Source: Ophiodon elongatus
Taxonomy: Eukaryota; Chordata; Actinopteri; Perciformes; Hexagrammidae
Length of the DNA: 64,000 nt
Direction of reading: 5' to 3'
Assembly (NCBI GenBank): GCA_016806645.1
Contig: JACSYO010002062.1
Span: 62,001 to 126,000 of the forward strand
In this document: positions 23,100 through 34,170 of the stretch, one piece after another
How positions within the stretch are numbered: the stretch's first letter is position 1
How the letters are laid out: every line of letters begins with the position of its first letter
Notes under the pieces: model-generated
Told to the model about the DNA's origin: nothing
What the model saw: only the letters and a program-made list of their open reading frames with translations
Database searches by the model: none
Translations under genes and position numbers: made by a program

Positions 23100-23650
23100 C
23101 TTATTAGCCGTGTTTCCATTTCCATTTTTTTTTTTAATATCGCATTAGAAAAGCTGTAAGGAAACGGCAAAATTCTATAAAACTTCCCCAATTGCGGTCA
23201 AAAAGTTGTTTTACGCTTGCTTGAGGTGTTTTTTTGCCATTGTCGAAAAATGCGATAAGGGGTTTTGGAAACATCTTTGCTTCACGACTTCTGACGTAGC
23301 AAACGTTTAACTCATAGGACTGATCAGCTGTATTCCCATAACGTGCTTGTCTTTGTCTCCAGACAACATGAAACAAAGCCAATGCTAGCTGACATGAAAG
23401 AACAACTAAAACTTGCTCAAATTGAAACCAATTCAAACGAACACCTCTCTCCGTTTTTCACTTGTGGACAGTTTGATAACCAAGGTGACTTGTTTTGTGT
23501 TCGGTTTGGAACTTTTTCTTCTTCTACGGTTTACTGGTGGACTACAGCAATGCGTAGCCTGTAGCGCCACCCTCTGACCGTACTACGCTGTGGCCAAGTC
23601 GCTCCAAAACAGCAACGTGGCTAGTTCGCATTACTTTTTTTGCGACATTT
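23100..23650. repeat. Probable non-autonomous dispersed element
   Basis: The segment opens with a 'GTGTTTCCATT' motif and closes with 'GCGACATTTC'. It contains a GCGCCACC word near 23565, and it has the look of a common fish DNA-transposon derivative. The short open frames inside it are not gene-like. Its boundaries are approximate and the family is not proven. Confidence 0.4.
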
Positions 23651-24571
23651 CAAATGTTTGCTTAAGATTCGCCAATGATTATCTACCGTTGTGACACATA
23701 AAACATGCATTTTAACCTAAATTAATTGATTTTTGGGCAGTAAGTTAGCAAACAGATGCCTGTTTATGCAAGCGCCAAGCCTCTGAAAACTTTATCTATA
23801 AAATTAAATAATTATGACTATAGAGATGAGATCAACATCAATGTAAAAAACATAAAATAAACCACCCATAAAGTAAACCTTAAAAAAAGCTTCATGATGA
23901 CTGTATGGGTGTAATTTGATGACATTTGATTGACAATAGAGTGATGCAGTAATGAGGTATTTTTGTTGGCCAGCCTTCTTATATACACTTTATGAGGCCA
24001 ACCCCAGATGTTAGCATGGCACTGGTTTCTACCGAGAAAAAGCCAATGGAAGTTTTCTATTGGATTTTGGATTATAACAGAAAATAAGGTCTGTGGCAAA
24101 TTACGCGTTTTGTTCAGCAAGATTTCACAGATGCAAGCCAAGGCAACAAGGCTGTGCACAGCACTAAGGCTAATATTGTTAATATTAAGGCCTCTCACAC
24201 AACGCAACGATGCAGCAACTACGCCCAAATACGTTTTACTCCCTGATTTGAACATCTTCCAGGCTCATTTCCTCACAAGATGAGAGGTAATTTCTACTTA
24301 CTTGTTTTTGTCAAAACAGCTTCAATGACAAAATGAAATATTTGATGAATAAATAAATAAATAAATATCCTCTGATTTCATGTGTTTTTATGTTCCATCT
24401 TGAATCCTTAATGTTTCTGAGTAAATATACTTTGCCAAGTTGAACACCCATGTGCCGTCCTCTTTGTTTACCTTTTTTTTACGTCTCCATGTGTAGCAGT
24501 TGTATACTCTCTCTTGATCACTGTTTGGCTCCAACCAGCCGTTTATTCACGGAGACAGCGTCCAGCAGATT
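23651..24571. other. Non-coding stretch, no gene recognised
   Basis: It holds an (AAAT)n run at about 24345-24366. The open frames on both strands overlap and look random. Confidence 0.35.
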
Positions 24572-24752
24572 GTGGCAACAAGCTGGTAACATAACAGAAC
24601 CACATTAGGGTTCTCACAGCCCACCTCGTGGCAACAAGCTGGTAACATAACAGAACCACATTAGGGTTCTCACAGCCCACCTCGTGGCAACAAGCTGGTA
24701 ACATAACAGAACCACATTAGGGTTCTCACAGCCCACCTCGTGGCCACAAGCT
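24572..24752 (+). repeat. Three exact 56-bp tandem repeats plus a partial copy
   Basis: Copies start at 24572, 24628 and 24684 and are identical. A fourth begins at 24740 and diverges after about 13 bases. A diverged relative of the flanking words occurs near 25045-25070. Confidence 0.95.
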
Positions 24753-25226
24753 CCGGGAACTGCCAAAGCAAAGAAACAATTATTTTAGCTAGCTGTTAGT
24801 TAGCAAGTTACTCCACAGATATTTCTTATTAAGCTAGCACAATGTTCAGCTCCAATTCAATGTTCAATGTTTACCACCAGATACTGTGGTAAACTCAACA
24901 AATGACCACAAGTTATCACTTTGAAGCATTTTTTATGGAAATTATAAATCGTCTTTAACACATGACCTATAGGAAACAATTCTACGAACAAAAATGAACT
25001 TATTTAACTAGATATTACAACAGGGCTTGTTACAACCTACCACGGACACAGCGTACAGCAGACTGGTAACAGTATGCGGGGCGCACCGCTCAAATCTGCA
25101 GGGGCCCAGCAGAGGGCGCTACACGCAACACGCTAGTCCCAGTGGGAAACTAACGATAATACATTGTAAATTATATATAAATGGTATGGATTAGCAATAA
25201 CAGTAATGATTACAAATAATGGCCAC

Positions 25227-25269
25227 GGTAACCAGTGGAAGCATTATACACATGCTTCCATTGGTTACC
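25227..25269. repeat. Short hairpin (18-bp stem, 7-nt loop)
   Basis: Bases 25227-25244 pair with 25252-25269 with a single mismatch. Confidence 0.8.
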
Positions 25270-25424
25270 CTGTGTTTAACATCACATTGCAATGAATTGT
25301 GGGTAATTCCCTTGGACAAAGTCTGCATCTAATGCTGACTTAAGGAAAGGGTTCACAAAGGGCTCAAAATGTCTGCCAGAGAGCCCTCAGACACTCGACG
25401 ATTTGACAGTGGGACAGCCCTAAA

Positions 25425-25480
25425 CCCTCACGGACTTTGCAGGAGCGCGCCGCAAAGTCTGTGAGTCTGTGAGGGTGGAG
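25425..25480. repeat. Inverted repeat, interrupted stem
   Basis: CCCTCAC pairs with GTGAGGG, and GGACTTTGC pairs largely with GCAAAGTC across a GC-rich centre. It may be the end of a dispersed element. Confidence 0.5.
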
Positions 25481-26603
25481 ATTGGGATTGGGCCTGTGAC
25501 TGAACCCATCAACTGTCAACTTCTCATGATGCCAACCTGTGAACTATGATTGGTGCACTGAGGAATCACTGCACTGATTGTTCTTTGTGAGCTCGCCACT
25601 ACGAGTGACAACTGTCATATCATACGTAGTCATCTGATGTGTCAATTGCAGACTCGGAGACATGAGCTTCCTGAGACACTCCGCTCACACAACAAGTCCA
25701 CACCAGTAGGTAGACTGGCAGTGGATCACCTCTGGCAGCCGTGATGGAGCCTTACATGTGATGCAGCCACGTGCCATGGATTTTGGGGTTAACACATTCA
25801 TGATATGGCGTTCACTTGCGACAGCCAGTCAGAATTTAGCTTAAAAATAAGGTATTGGTACGTCATTTAGCGCTCATTAAAGCTTTATTTCCAGGCATAT
25901 TTACCCACTTGGATGACGATGTGAGCTGTATTTACAAGTCAAATGTCTTTGAACATTCATTTGATGTGAGCGACATTGGGCTATAACATTAGCTTTGTTT
26001 TGAGCTTCGCGCTAAACTTAACATGCTATTTCTGTTACTGTTGCCATTGTTGTTTATTGTCGTTAGGAGTTATGAATAATTCTGTGGTGGCTTTCTCTTT
26101 GTGTTCACCGCTCCTATTGTGGAATTGTTTTTTTTCTTGTCCCTTGTCTGTTGTTTTTTTTTTTTGCGTCGTCAATCCTTTGTTTGGTGGGGCTGGAAGT
26201 ATTTTCTGAGTTGCATGAGAAAAGAAAAAAGACAAGGTCGGTCAGTGACACCCAGTGACCTGATGACAAACGGGTTTACATCTTTGCACCCAATGGACAG
26301 ATTCCGCAAAGATGAATGTTCAGTACAGTGAGGAGTTTCGCGAATTGGTAAGAGCTAAAAAATACATCCTTCTCACCCGACAGCGCCTTATGTTTCTCTC
26401 TCTCTGTGTCCTCACACAGCTGGGCCAGCAGACTGCTGGATGGATGAGGGGGGAGTTGAGTTACATTCCTTCCATGGGGCTGTGTGTCTGCCAACCAGGT
26501 CACTCCCAGTTCAGTCCCGGGAAATTGGGAGGGAAGAATTTCCTCTATGTGTCCATAGTGGATACGGCCGCAACCACACAGAGGCCTGGGTGCACCCGGG
26601 GCA
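25481..26603. other. Non-coding stretch, no gene recognised
   Basis: No exon is supported. T-rich runs lie near 26130-26165. Confidence 0.35.
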
Positions 26604-26623
26604 CGTGTGTGTGTGTGCGTGTG

Positions 26624-26659
<36 letters not shown>

Positions 26660-26664
26660 TGTGT
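26604..26664 (+). repeat. (GT)n/(GTGC)n microsatellite
   Basis: A GT run passes into GTGC units and back to GT. Confidence 0.95.
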
Positions 26665-27639
26665 GGTTGTGATTCTTGAAACTGAGCACCCCAGTGTTAA
26701 TATGACTTGCATGTTATTTTCTTAGGAAGACACTGTAGGACAGGCGGGGGTTGTGTGGTGTGTAAGTGTGTGCGTATTGTGTCAAGGTGTGTAGGCATGT
26801 GTGTAGTCTGAAGCGTGCGTCTGCGTGTGTGTGCGACAGAAAGTGAAACTGCGACGGAGAGATAAGTTCTTCCCTCCAAAGTTCCGTATCTACAATATTT
26901 TTCACATTTTACTGGCTCTTGTGCAGATTGAATTGCAAAGTGCGCAAAGATATCAACTCCCAGCTCAATGGCAATTCAATTGGACATACTGGGTGCTGCA
27001 TTTATCAAACCGGTGACCCATAATGGTCCATAATGATCTCTGTAAAGACATGGTTCCATTGTCACTGATGCAACCAGGATACATTTTTGTACATTTATTG
27101 CATTTTGAAAAGAAATCCGTTCCACGCACAGGAGAGCAATGCTTTGGCCCTCCCTCCCATCCAGACATCTCTGAATCTCCTGTTCTGTTCACCACTTACA
27201 CACGCAGATGACAGATGCTTCCAGAAGATTCCGGGTCCTCTTGCCGCAGCCTAATAATAGAAAGACGGAAAGATAAATGAACGGGAACAGAAAAAAGGGC
27301 AGAAGTTTAATTTCCTCGTTGTGCGTTGCACACATGCTGTGTGGGTCGCCGGGGATGGCTCAATGTGTACATTGGTAGGGATCAGGCATGTTGTCTGTGT
27401 GCTCGTGTATCATGTGGTGCGCTCCAACTCGAAGGGCACGTTTGCAGATAAAACCAGGCGAATTGGCCCCCAAAGTGTGCACTGAAACAGATAAACCATT
27501 GCTAAAACATACCAAAACATGTCATTCCTGATTATCTGCACCTGCTGTATAATGGAGCATGACTGTGATAATTTATTGCCTCTGTGTGCATCTCCATGTA
27601 AAACCCAATGCAGTCAACAATTGGACTGCACTGGGTCTA
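26665..27639. other. Non-coding stretch, no gene recognised
   Basis: GT-rich degenerate sequence occupies about 26750-26835. Nothing coding is seen. Confidence 0.35.
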
Positions 27640-27845
27640 CACTGCGGAACTATATGACAATTATCACCAACGTAAAGTGTACTTTGTGTAAATGAGCAAA
27701 CGTTAGCATGCTAACAAGCTAAGCTAAGACGCTGATTGTGGTAAAAATACTTTCAAAACATCAGCATGTTAGAATTGTCATTGCTACCATGTTAGCATGA
27801 GTTAACACAGAGCTCAAAGCATCTCTGTGCCTAGTAGTACTTTTT
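27640..27845 (+). repeat. Dispersed fish repeat (family B), copy 1
   Basis: It is rich in the words GTTAGCATG, GCTAAC and CAAAGC. A second copy in the same orientation lies at about 56280-56670. Confidence 0.6.
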
Positions 27846-28189
27846 ACTATGTTTCCCCATGTGTGTGTTGGCTTGTAATGCGCGCCTGTCAGTTATAAAC
27901 CTGTCAGAAAAAGAATAATACAAGGCTAAAGTACTTTTTTCTTTGTTGTAAGTACATCTTTACCTTAAGGAAAAGAGTTTCCACTGGAAATAATAAGTTC
28001 ACATTACTTCCATGTGCATGTGTTTTTAAGGATAGATATAAGAAGGGTAAAAAACTACATTGCAAATGGGCAGTTGCAGTGCAAAGCTTTATGGTTTACA
28101 CGTTAGCTAAACTTGAATTCATTTTTTTTCTTTGCCACTTTGGGGCAGCGGAAACAAGCCGTGAATTCAAGAATTACTTTTTATAATTT

Positions 28190-28400
28190 ATATGACTTTT
28201 TACAATGGTATGCCAAACTTGTTAGCAGACAGTTGCACAGAGTGACCTTTTTAAGTCATGTTTCTGATCACCTGATGAATGGAAGTTCAGTATTAACCCA
28301 ACTTTTTTGCTCTGTTTTTGGTCTCCACCACCTCCTAAGGGAAATATTAGGCTCTTTAGCTGCTAAATGCTCCTCTATGTTCACAAGCTAGTCTAGTATT
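28190..28400 (-). repeat. Dispersed fish repeat (family A), minus copy
   Basis: TGCTCTGTTTTTGGTCTCCA near 28307 and the following blocks are the reverse complement of 44510-44630. Confidence 0.6.
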
Positions 28401-28650
28401 TTTTTGTTGTTGCTGAATACAGTTCTGCATCTGGAAACGTGGCTGATGAGAGCGGTGAGTGTGAATCAAAACAGCAAAAAAGGAGCTGTAACGTTACATT
28501 GGGCTGAGGGGAAATGTAGAGTCATGGAACTATCTATGAGTTTGTCTCCCCGAGATACCAATTTTACAAACATGTAGTAATTGTTATATATATGATATAT
28601 TGATATATTATGATGCATTGTTTATAGCAATTTATAGCAAGACATACAAG

Positions 28651-28691
28651 GTGTGTGTGTGTGTGTGTGCGGGCGTGCGCACACACACATA
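28651..28691. repeat. (GT)n facing (CA)n
   Basis: A GT run is followed by a GC-rich centre and a CA run. ACATACAAGGTG flanks it on both sides. Confidence 0.9.
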
Positions 28692-29250
28692 CAAGGTGAA
28701 TCTTGAGACAAGAGAGCTGCTGTAAGCTCAAGCTGATCTTTAATAACAATAGCAGACTTATCACTGCATCCTGAAGTGCCGCCAGTTTTTTGCAGTAAAA
28801 ACTTCAGAACTGCTTTACAGCACAAAGAAGAATCGCTTTATGACACTAAACATGAACTTATTTTACTCAGCCACCAATCCAAATTTGACCCCAGTTGCAC
28901 AACTCTGATGACAAATGTTCCTCTTATGCCTTTTGTGCCTTCAACCAAATTCGTGCGGACCCCCATCTGGGGCGAAGAGGAGGACATATGGTAACGTCCT
29001 GTTTGAGACAGGAAGTCTGGGGTTTTCTACTAAATGTGGTCTTGATTCTGAAATGTAAAAATTCTATACATTTAACCAGCCTCCCAGTGAGGTGAGGTAA
29101 CTTCACTTTGTTTCACTTTATACTGAAAATGAATAAGAAGATACCACCTTTTAAGACTTTTGCTGTATAAGGAATAGGGAGACAAACAGAAGTGCAGGTA
29201 CAGACAGAAAAAGCAGACATCGTTCTGTGTGCTGTGATAAGGTTTGGCAG
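28692..29250. other. Non-coding stretch, no gene recognised
   Basis: No exon or repeat is assigned. Confidence 0.35.
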
Positions 29251-29256
29251 CACACA

Positions 29257-29337
<81 letters not shown>
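29251..29337. repeat. (CACG)n/(CA)n microsatellite
   Basis: CACG tetramers pass into a long CA run that ends in GAGA. Confidence 0.95.
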
Positions 29338-29339
<2 letters not shown>

Positions 29340-30465
29340 AGAGATTGAATCCCCAAGGACAATTTCTCAATTCAACCTCAGTATTCAAATGTAAAAGGCG
29401 CTCCTGCAGCTCCTTCAACGGGTCATTCAATCACTGCACTTTGTCTGTTGCAGTTTCCTGGCAAAGGATCCTGGGTACAGTCCACTATATCAGTGTGACA
29501 CAGTCTCCAGTCTGCGTCTGAACTCCTGATTTACTGGTTCTTGGAAGTCAAATGTGTCGCCTGGGCTCAAATCACACACTCCGATTAAAAATGAGATCAA
29601 ATTAGAAATATGATCTGGTAACTAGCCTCCTTGCATATCATGAGTTTTTTCAAGTACACATTAGGGCCACTATAAATACAGACTATATAAACACACACGC
29701 AAACAAATAGCATTGTTCAACAAATATAGTCCAGGATGGATTACTGACTAGTTTGAGCCCTGATAAAAAGCCAGCTGCTGCTCTCCGACCACGTGAGCCA
29801 CTTCCCCTGCTGTGCTGTCATGACTCAGTGCTGAGTGGGACATTAGTGGGTCTCTTGCTAGTAGCCAGCGCAGTGCGAGAGGGCCATTCCTGTCTGCATT
29901 GGCTGTGGACTGAGATTAGCATCATGGGAACTGCCGATAGCAGCCAGGGTCCCGAGAGGTCACGCAGGAGTTCAGCTGAGTTAATCCGGCCGACAGGGTG
30001 CCCTGTCAGTCAAGGCACAGCGGAGTGGACGCAGGGGCTGTCCTGAGAGGGGGTTGTGTTTTGTGTTTGCGGAAGACCAGGGAGTGTACTCAGCTGGGTG
30101 GTCTCCACACTCACTCACCCCACAGTGTCAAAATATAGACTGGATGAGGATTCTGCCTTTTGCGTGTGCAAGTGTTTGTCACTCAGTTTTCAGTTTCCTG
30201 AAACGCAACCTGATATAACGGAGCCACCTAGTGGTCCCATAGGCAGTTGCATCTCACCAGAAACTATATATTGTAAAAAGAAAAGAAAAATTACACTTAT
30301 GCTCTCCAATGCACAGAACAATTCTCAGTTGGTTATCAAAGCACGCAAAGATTGCCTCACCTGGATGACCTGAATTAAAATGCAGTGACAATTGAAATTG
30401 TAGGCGAACGTAACATACACACTCTCAAACGTACACTTCTACACTCAATGCAAATCCACACAGAC
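29338..30465. other. Non-coding stretch, no gene recognised
   Basis: An open frame of 97 codons at 29753-30046 matches no family and lacks splice or codon evidence. Nothing else is seen. Confidence 0.35.
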
Positions 30466-30536
30466 CTTGTTGTGAGCAGTTTCATGTCGGAATAATGGTG
30501 GAAAGAAAACAGTTCCATGAAACTGCTCACATCAAG
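30466..30536. repeat. Hairpin with a 22-bp stem and a 29-nt loop
   Basis: CCTTGTTGTGAGCAGTTTCA begins the left arm, and its complement lies at 30516-30536 with one mismatch. The size suits a microRNA-like foldback, but a fish repeat is as likely. Confidence 0.6.
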
Positions 30537-30589
30537 GGTTGTGGATTATCTTGAGTAACCGGTTCCTGATTTCTGGATAAAGTCTTTGC

Positions 30590-30780
30590 TGTAGAGTTTT
30601 TTTCAAATATTTTTTATAATTCTTTTGCTGCTTTGAGCACCACAAGCCGAATGACATATAGTCCCATTATACTGGAGAGAAGGAAATATCTCCAAAAACG
30701 AGGCAACTCACACCAAAACAATCTCGGATGATAAACAGGTAAGAGATTATGGGGCGAGCTGTCCCTTTAAAGTTCATCTC
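30590..30780 (+). repeat. Dispersed fish repeat (family C), copy 1
   Basis: Shared words with 56710-56880 include ATATAGTCCCATTATA and TTTGAGCACC, in the same orientation and order. It ends in TCCCTTTAA. Confidence 0.65.
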
Positions 30781-31506
30781 TCAGGTTAAGCGGTAATACC
30801 ACAATGCGAACAAAAAAAACTCCATTACAACTAAATGTCCCCTGCACTCAAAAATTGTACTCAAGAAAAAGTACTTGTTGTCAGCCAAACGTACTTTAAG
30901 TATCAAAAAGTACTCAATATGCAGCAGAATGGTCCCTCTTACTGTTGTATTAGTATATATTTGGTTGTTTTTTTAATTATTACCACGACATTGATTGGCA
31001 ATGTGTTTTGGTCTAAATCTTTTTTTATTAATTTGTTTAATTCAGGCTGAATTTAAAACCAGGCACAGGCAATGCAAATTTGTCCCCATTGAATAAACAA
31101 CAAAATTTGAATAAATGCAATTTGTTTTATATGTAAAAATGGATACAACAAAGCTCTGAGATAAACATAGACATCTGTAACGTCCAAATGAAGTCCGTCA
31201 GAGTCAAGGGGCAACGTTTTTGTCACTTTGTACGGATGTTGAACAATCTTACAAGGAGAAATATCAATGTTTCATAAACTTGTCCAGACTGTTGGATTTC
31301 TATACCACCAGCATGATTTTATTAAAAGGGCATTCTGCAAAAAAGTAGGGAAATGTAGGACGTCGCAGTGAGCAGCCCACTGCGGTTTGTGACGCAGGCT
31401 CTCACACAGGTGAAGGTAAACCGAGGTGGGTGGGCCCTGACGTGGGACTTCACGGTGAGTTGTGTCCGTGTGGGGGTTCAGATGGTGTGTGAGCAGAGCT
31501 GCAGCG
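30781..31506 (+). promoter_or_regulatory. Upstream region and presumed promoter of prop1
   Basis: This is the sequence 5' of the first prop1 codon. No clear TATA box at a fixed distance is seen, and the transcription start cannot be placed. The GC content rises after about 31360. Confidence 0.3.
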
Positions 31507-31600
31507 ATGGCCCTGGTGAAGGTAGCTGGAGACGCAGTGAGGAGCCACCAGGACTGTGCAGAGGTTTACTCTGATATGGCTACTGTCAGCTCCAGTGCAG
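31507..31600 (+). CDS. prop1: prop1 exon 1 (coding part)
   Basis: It holds 31 codons plus one base, ending at CAG|GTGAGT. No protein match supports this exon directly. It is chosen because its phase fits exon 2 and no other Met-headed open segment nearby does. Confidence 0.65.
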
Positions 31601-33952
31601 GTGAGTTCATGTCCAAAAGAATAATTACTAGTTTGTTTCATATTATGACAGAGGGAGACCTGCAGTAGAATGTCTCTCTCTTGCCAAATGTTGCTTACTT
31701 TAATGTTGCTTACTTTAATGCAGTGTTTGTTTTTTTCAAAACATTGAATTTGTTTAAGATTAAAAATTGTTAAAATGAACTATGTTTTGACATTGAATAT
31801 CAGCATACAATATTGCCTGGTGGCTGCTTTAGAACCAAACCGTTAGCTCTAAAACAACTGTACTTCCTATTGGTCTGATCCTAATAGTGTATTAATTGCC
31901 AAGCAGCAATTTAAAGTCTTTATATAACAGTAATCAAGGGATTAGTGTTAAACTGTATGAATATGTAACCAGGTTTGGTAAAAATAGTGAAGAGAATAAG
32001 AATCTTTGTGAGCGATAGTACACTTTTAATACCCATCATCAAATCCGCTTCCTCTGTCTCCTCCCTAACCGCCGTGATGTGGACGGACAAGGTTAACTCA
32101 GCGCACCAATTTGTCAGATTAGTCACTTTGTGGTAATAATCTCGTTCAAATCCCCCAGTTTCTGGTATCTTTTTCTCACGAGTTTTGTCTTTGGCAGCTA
32201 AAGCTCTGTGGCTCTCAGGTTGCTGGTGGCAGTGGGAACCATAAAGTCAGTGTAATCCCTCTTTTTTGAGACACTCATTTGGTGAAATGGGCTCTCACAA
32301 GCTGTTTTAGGCCACTTTTCTTTTTTTCTTTTTTTTGTATCATGCCAAATAACTCGGGGAAACAGGAGCCGGAGAATTTTCTCCCAAAAGTCTTTCCATG
32401 CAAAAGCCCCAACAACTCTTATTCTTCCTCCTGAGAACAGACATAGGAGGGTCGGCGAGGAAGGTGTCGTTGTGTGAGATCTCCATGGGCGTCAGCCTCG
32501 GCAGGCGCGGCCGGGCCTACCCGTCGCCGGCCAGGAGACGGCACCGCACCACCTTCAGCCACAAGCAGCTGGAGCAGTTGGAGGTGGCCTTCGGACAAAA
32601 CCAGTATCCTGACATCTACTACAGAGAGGAGCTGGCTCGCATCACCAAGCTCAACGAGGCCCGCATACAGGTGGGACGGCCTTCAAATGAGGATCTCCCA
32701 AAAGTCACGTGGATATTGAGAGGGAACGATTACCAAAAACCACTCACTTCATTTAATTGTCTGTTAATAGATCTGTGATTTCAGCTTCGCAGGGACTCAC
32801 AACACTGCAGAATGCATTTACATAAACTACAACTGATATATCTCTCATATTGAATCATATGTACATTTTTAAACATGCACGCATTGCATTTACTGTCAAA
32901 TGGAGAGACTCTAGACAACGTTAGCACATCTGGCAATAACATCTGGCAATCCACATGTGCTGAAACAATTGATTAGTGTATCATCAGAAATATCAGAATT
33001 TATTTTTATAATTTATTACCTATAATTGCCCTTTATAAAACAATATCAAAACAATTCACGGTTTCCAGTTTAGATTTAGATTTGACTTTGCATTTTAATT
33101 ACCGCACATTGTCATTCACTTCATCACTATTATTAAATTAAATGTATAATACTGCAGAAATGCTGCATGAAACGTCCTTACAAAGTTGTCCCACTTTACT
33201 TGAAAGCACTATTGTGCATTTTATTTTTAAATGTGAGCAGAGACAACGTGGCTCTATGAAAACACGTCTGCAATATTTGGGCAATTTATATTGGACTGAT
33301 TTTTACTATTTGACATTTAGGGTTAAATTCATTCGGAGGTTCCCTTTCCCTGAACACTGAGGTGTGGTGTCAGTCGTATCACGAGTGTTGTTATGCTTCA
33401 ATGCCAAAACAAGGCAATGATTTAAAAAGTCCCACTTTTTATGAACCCACCTAATAGAAATGCATTATATTGTCAGGTGTTAGCATTACTTGAACCAAGG
33501 GGTGCAAACCAACTGATCTGTCCTCGTCTCCATCTTGTCTCCATCCTGTCCTTGTCTCCATCCTGTCCTTGTCCCAGAAGGTCTGGTTTCAGAACAGAAG
33601 AGCCAAACAGCGGAAGCAGGAGCAGGCCTCTCAGAAAGTCCTTCCCGTGGGTGTGATGCCGGGCCACAGGGCGCTGCTGGGCGGCATGCACATCCAGCCG
33701 CCCGGTATGGCTCGGCAGTACTACACCCAGCCCATGGCTCACATACCCTGCCTCCCCCCCATGCTGCCCTCTGGGGCGTACTCCCGCCACCCGGGCCCAG
33801 TGGGCCCGTGCCCCTACCCCAGCGTCCCGCCACAGCCGGCCTCCCAGCGGCAGCACGAGGACTGGTACGGCCCGCTGAGGAGCGGCCTTACCTCCCCCAT
33901 GTTCTCGCTGGCCCCCATGCAGCCTCTGGACCCCGCCTCACACTGGAGCTAA
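31507..33952 (+). CDS. prop1: Prop1, paired-like pituitary homeodomain transcription factor (3 exons, 231 aa)
   Basis: Prop1 is a nuclear transcription factor of the developing pituitary that acts upstream of pit1/pou1f1. Exons 31507-31600, 32441-32670 and 33581-33952 join with GT-AG introns. Intron phases are 1 and 0, the same as I recall for human PROP1. The 231-aa product compares with 226 aa in human. Residues 1-31 are unlike the human start. The homeodomain occupies about residues 62-121, with a paired-like helix 3 and Gln at position 50. A Pro/Met/Tyr-rich C-terminal region follows, ending in a Glu-Asp-Trp-Tyr segment and a terminal His-Trp-Ser. The start at 31507 is chosen for its Met, its Kozak-like context (GCGATGG) and its phase-1 donor. 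Exon 3 has a tandem CAGAAG acceptor. Exons 2 and 3 are certain as a homeobox gene of this subfamily, and exon 1 is likely. Confidence 0.9.
32441..32670 (+). CDS. prop1: prop1 exon 2 (most of the homeodomain)
   Basis: The acceptor is AACAG at 32440 and the donor is CAG|GTGGGA. It encodes a basic Arg-rich linker and homeodomain residues 1-46. An alternative in-frame Met lies at about 32485. Confidence 0.9.
33520..33577 (+). repeat. Tandem repeat in the prop1 intron 2 polypyrimidine tract
   Basis: Units of the type GTCTCCATCCTGTCCTT are repeated about three times, ending at the exon 3 acceptor. They serve as the pyrimidine tract. Confidence 0.8.
33581..33952 (+). CDS. prop1: prop1 exon 3 (end of the homeodomain and C-terminal domain)
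   Basis: It holds 123 codons and the TAA stop. It begins at Val47 of the homeodomain if the downstream AAG acceptor is used. If the upstream CAG at 33575-33577 is used, one Lys codon is added. The C-terminal half is GC-rich and Pro-rich, as is usual for Prop1. Confidence 0.93.
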   Translation, partial: VWFQNRRAKQRKQEQASQKVLPVGVMPGHRALLGGMHIQPPGMARQYYTQPMAHIPCLPPMLPSGAYSRHPGPVGPCPYPSVPPQPASQRQHEDWYGPLRSGLTSPMFSLAPMQPLDPASHWS

Positions 33953-33965
33953 GAAGTAACAGAGG

Positions 33966-34170
33966 CCAATAAAAAAATAAAATAAATCATGGACAGCCAA
34001 TTCTTTTTGCATTCACACACACAGTCTTACTAATTTTAGCGTTAACTCATTCACACACCCCCCCTCCCCCTCCGAATACATTTCCCCAAAGGGTCGGAAG
34101 TTTCAAACGCACAGCCTGTGGTTGCATATCAGCTTTTGTTCATGGAAAAAAATAAACAAGAAGAAATAAA
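33966..34170 (+). terminator. prop1 3' untranslated region with several AATAAA signals
   Basis: AATAAA occurs at about 33967, again at about 33980, and at about 34150 and 34165. Which one is used cannot be told. Confidence 0.45.

Noticed and set aside
26312..26725. 137-codon frames on both strands
   Set aside because: Both strands are open only because of a GT/CA repeat, and the non-repeat part matches nothing.
29192..29521. 109-codon frame with His-Thr repeats
   Set aside because: It is the translation of a (CA)n tract. The same holds for the frames over the other CA/GT microsatellites.
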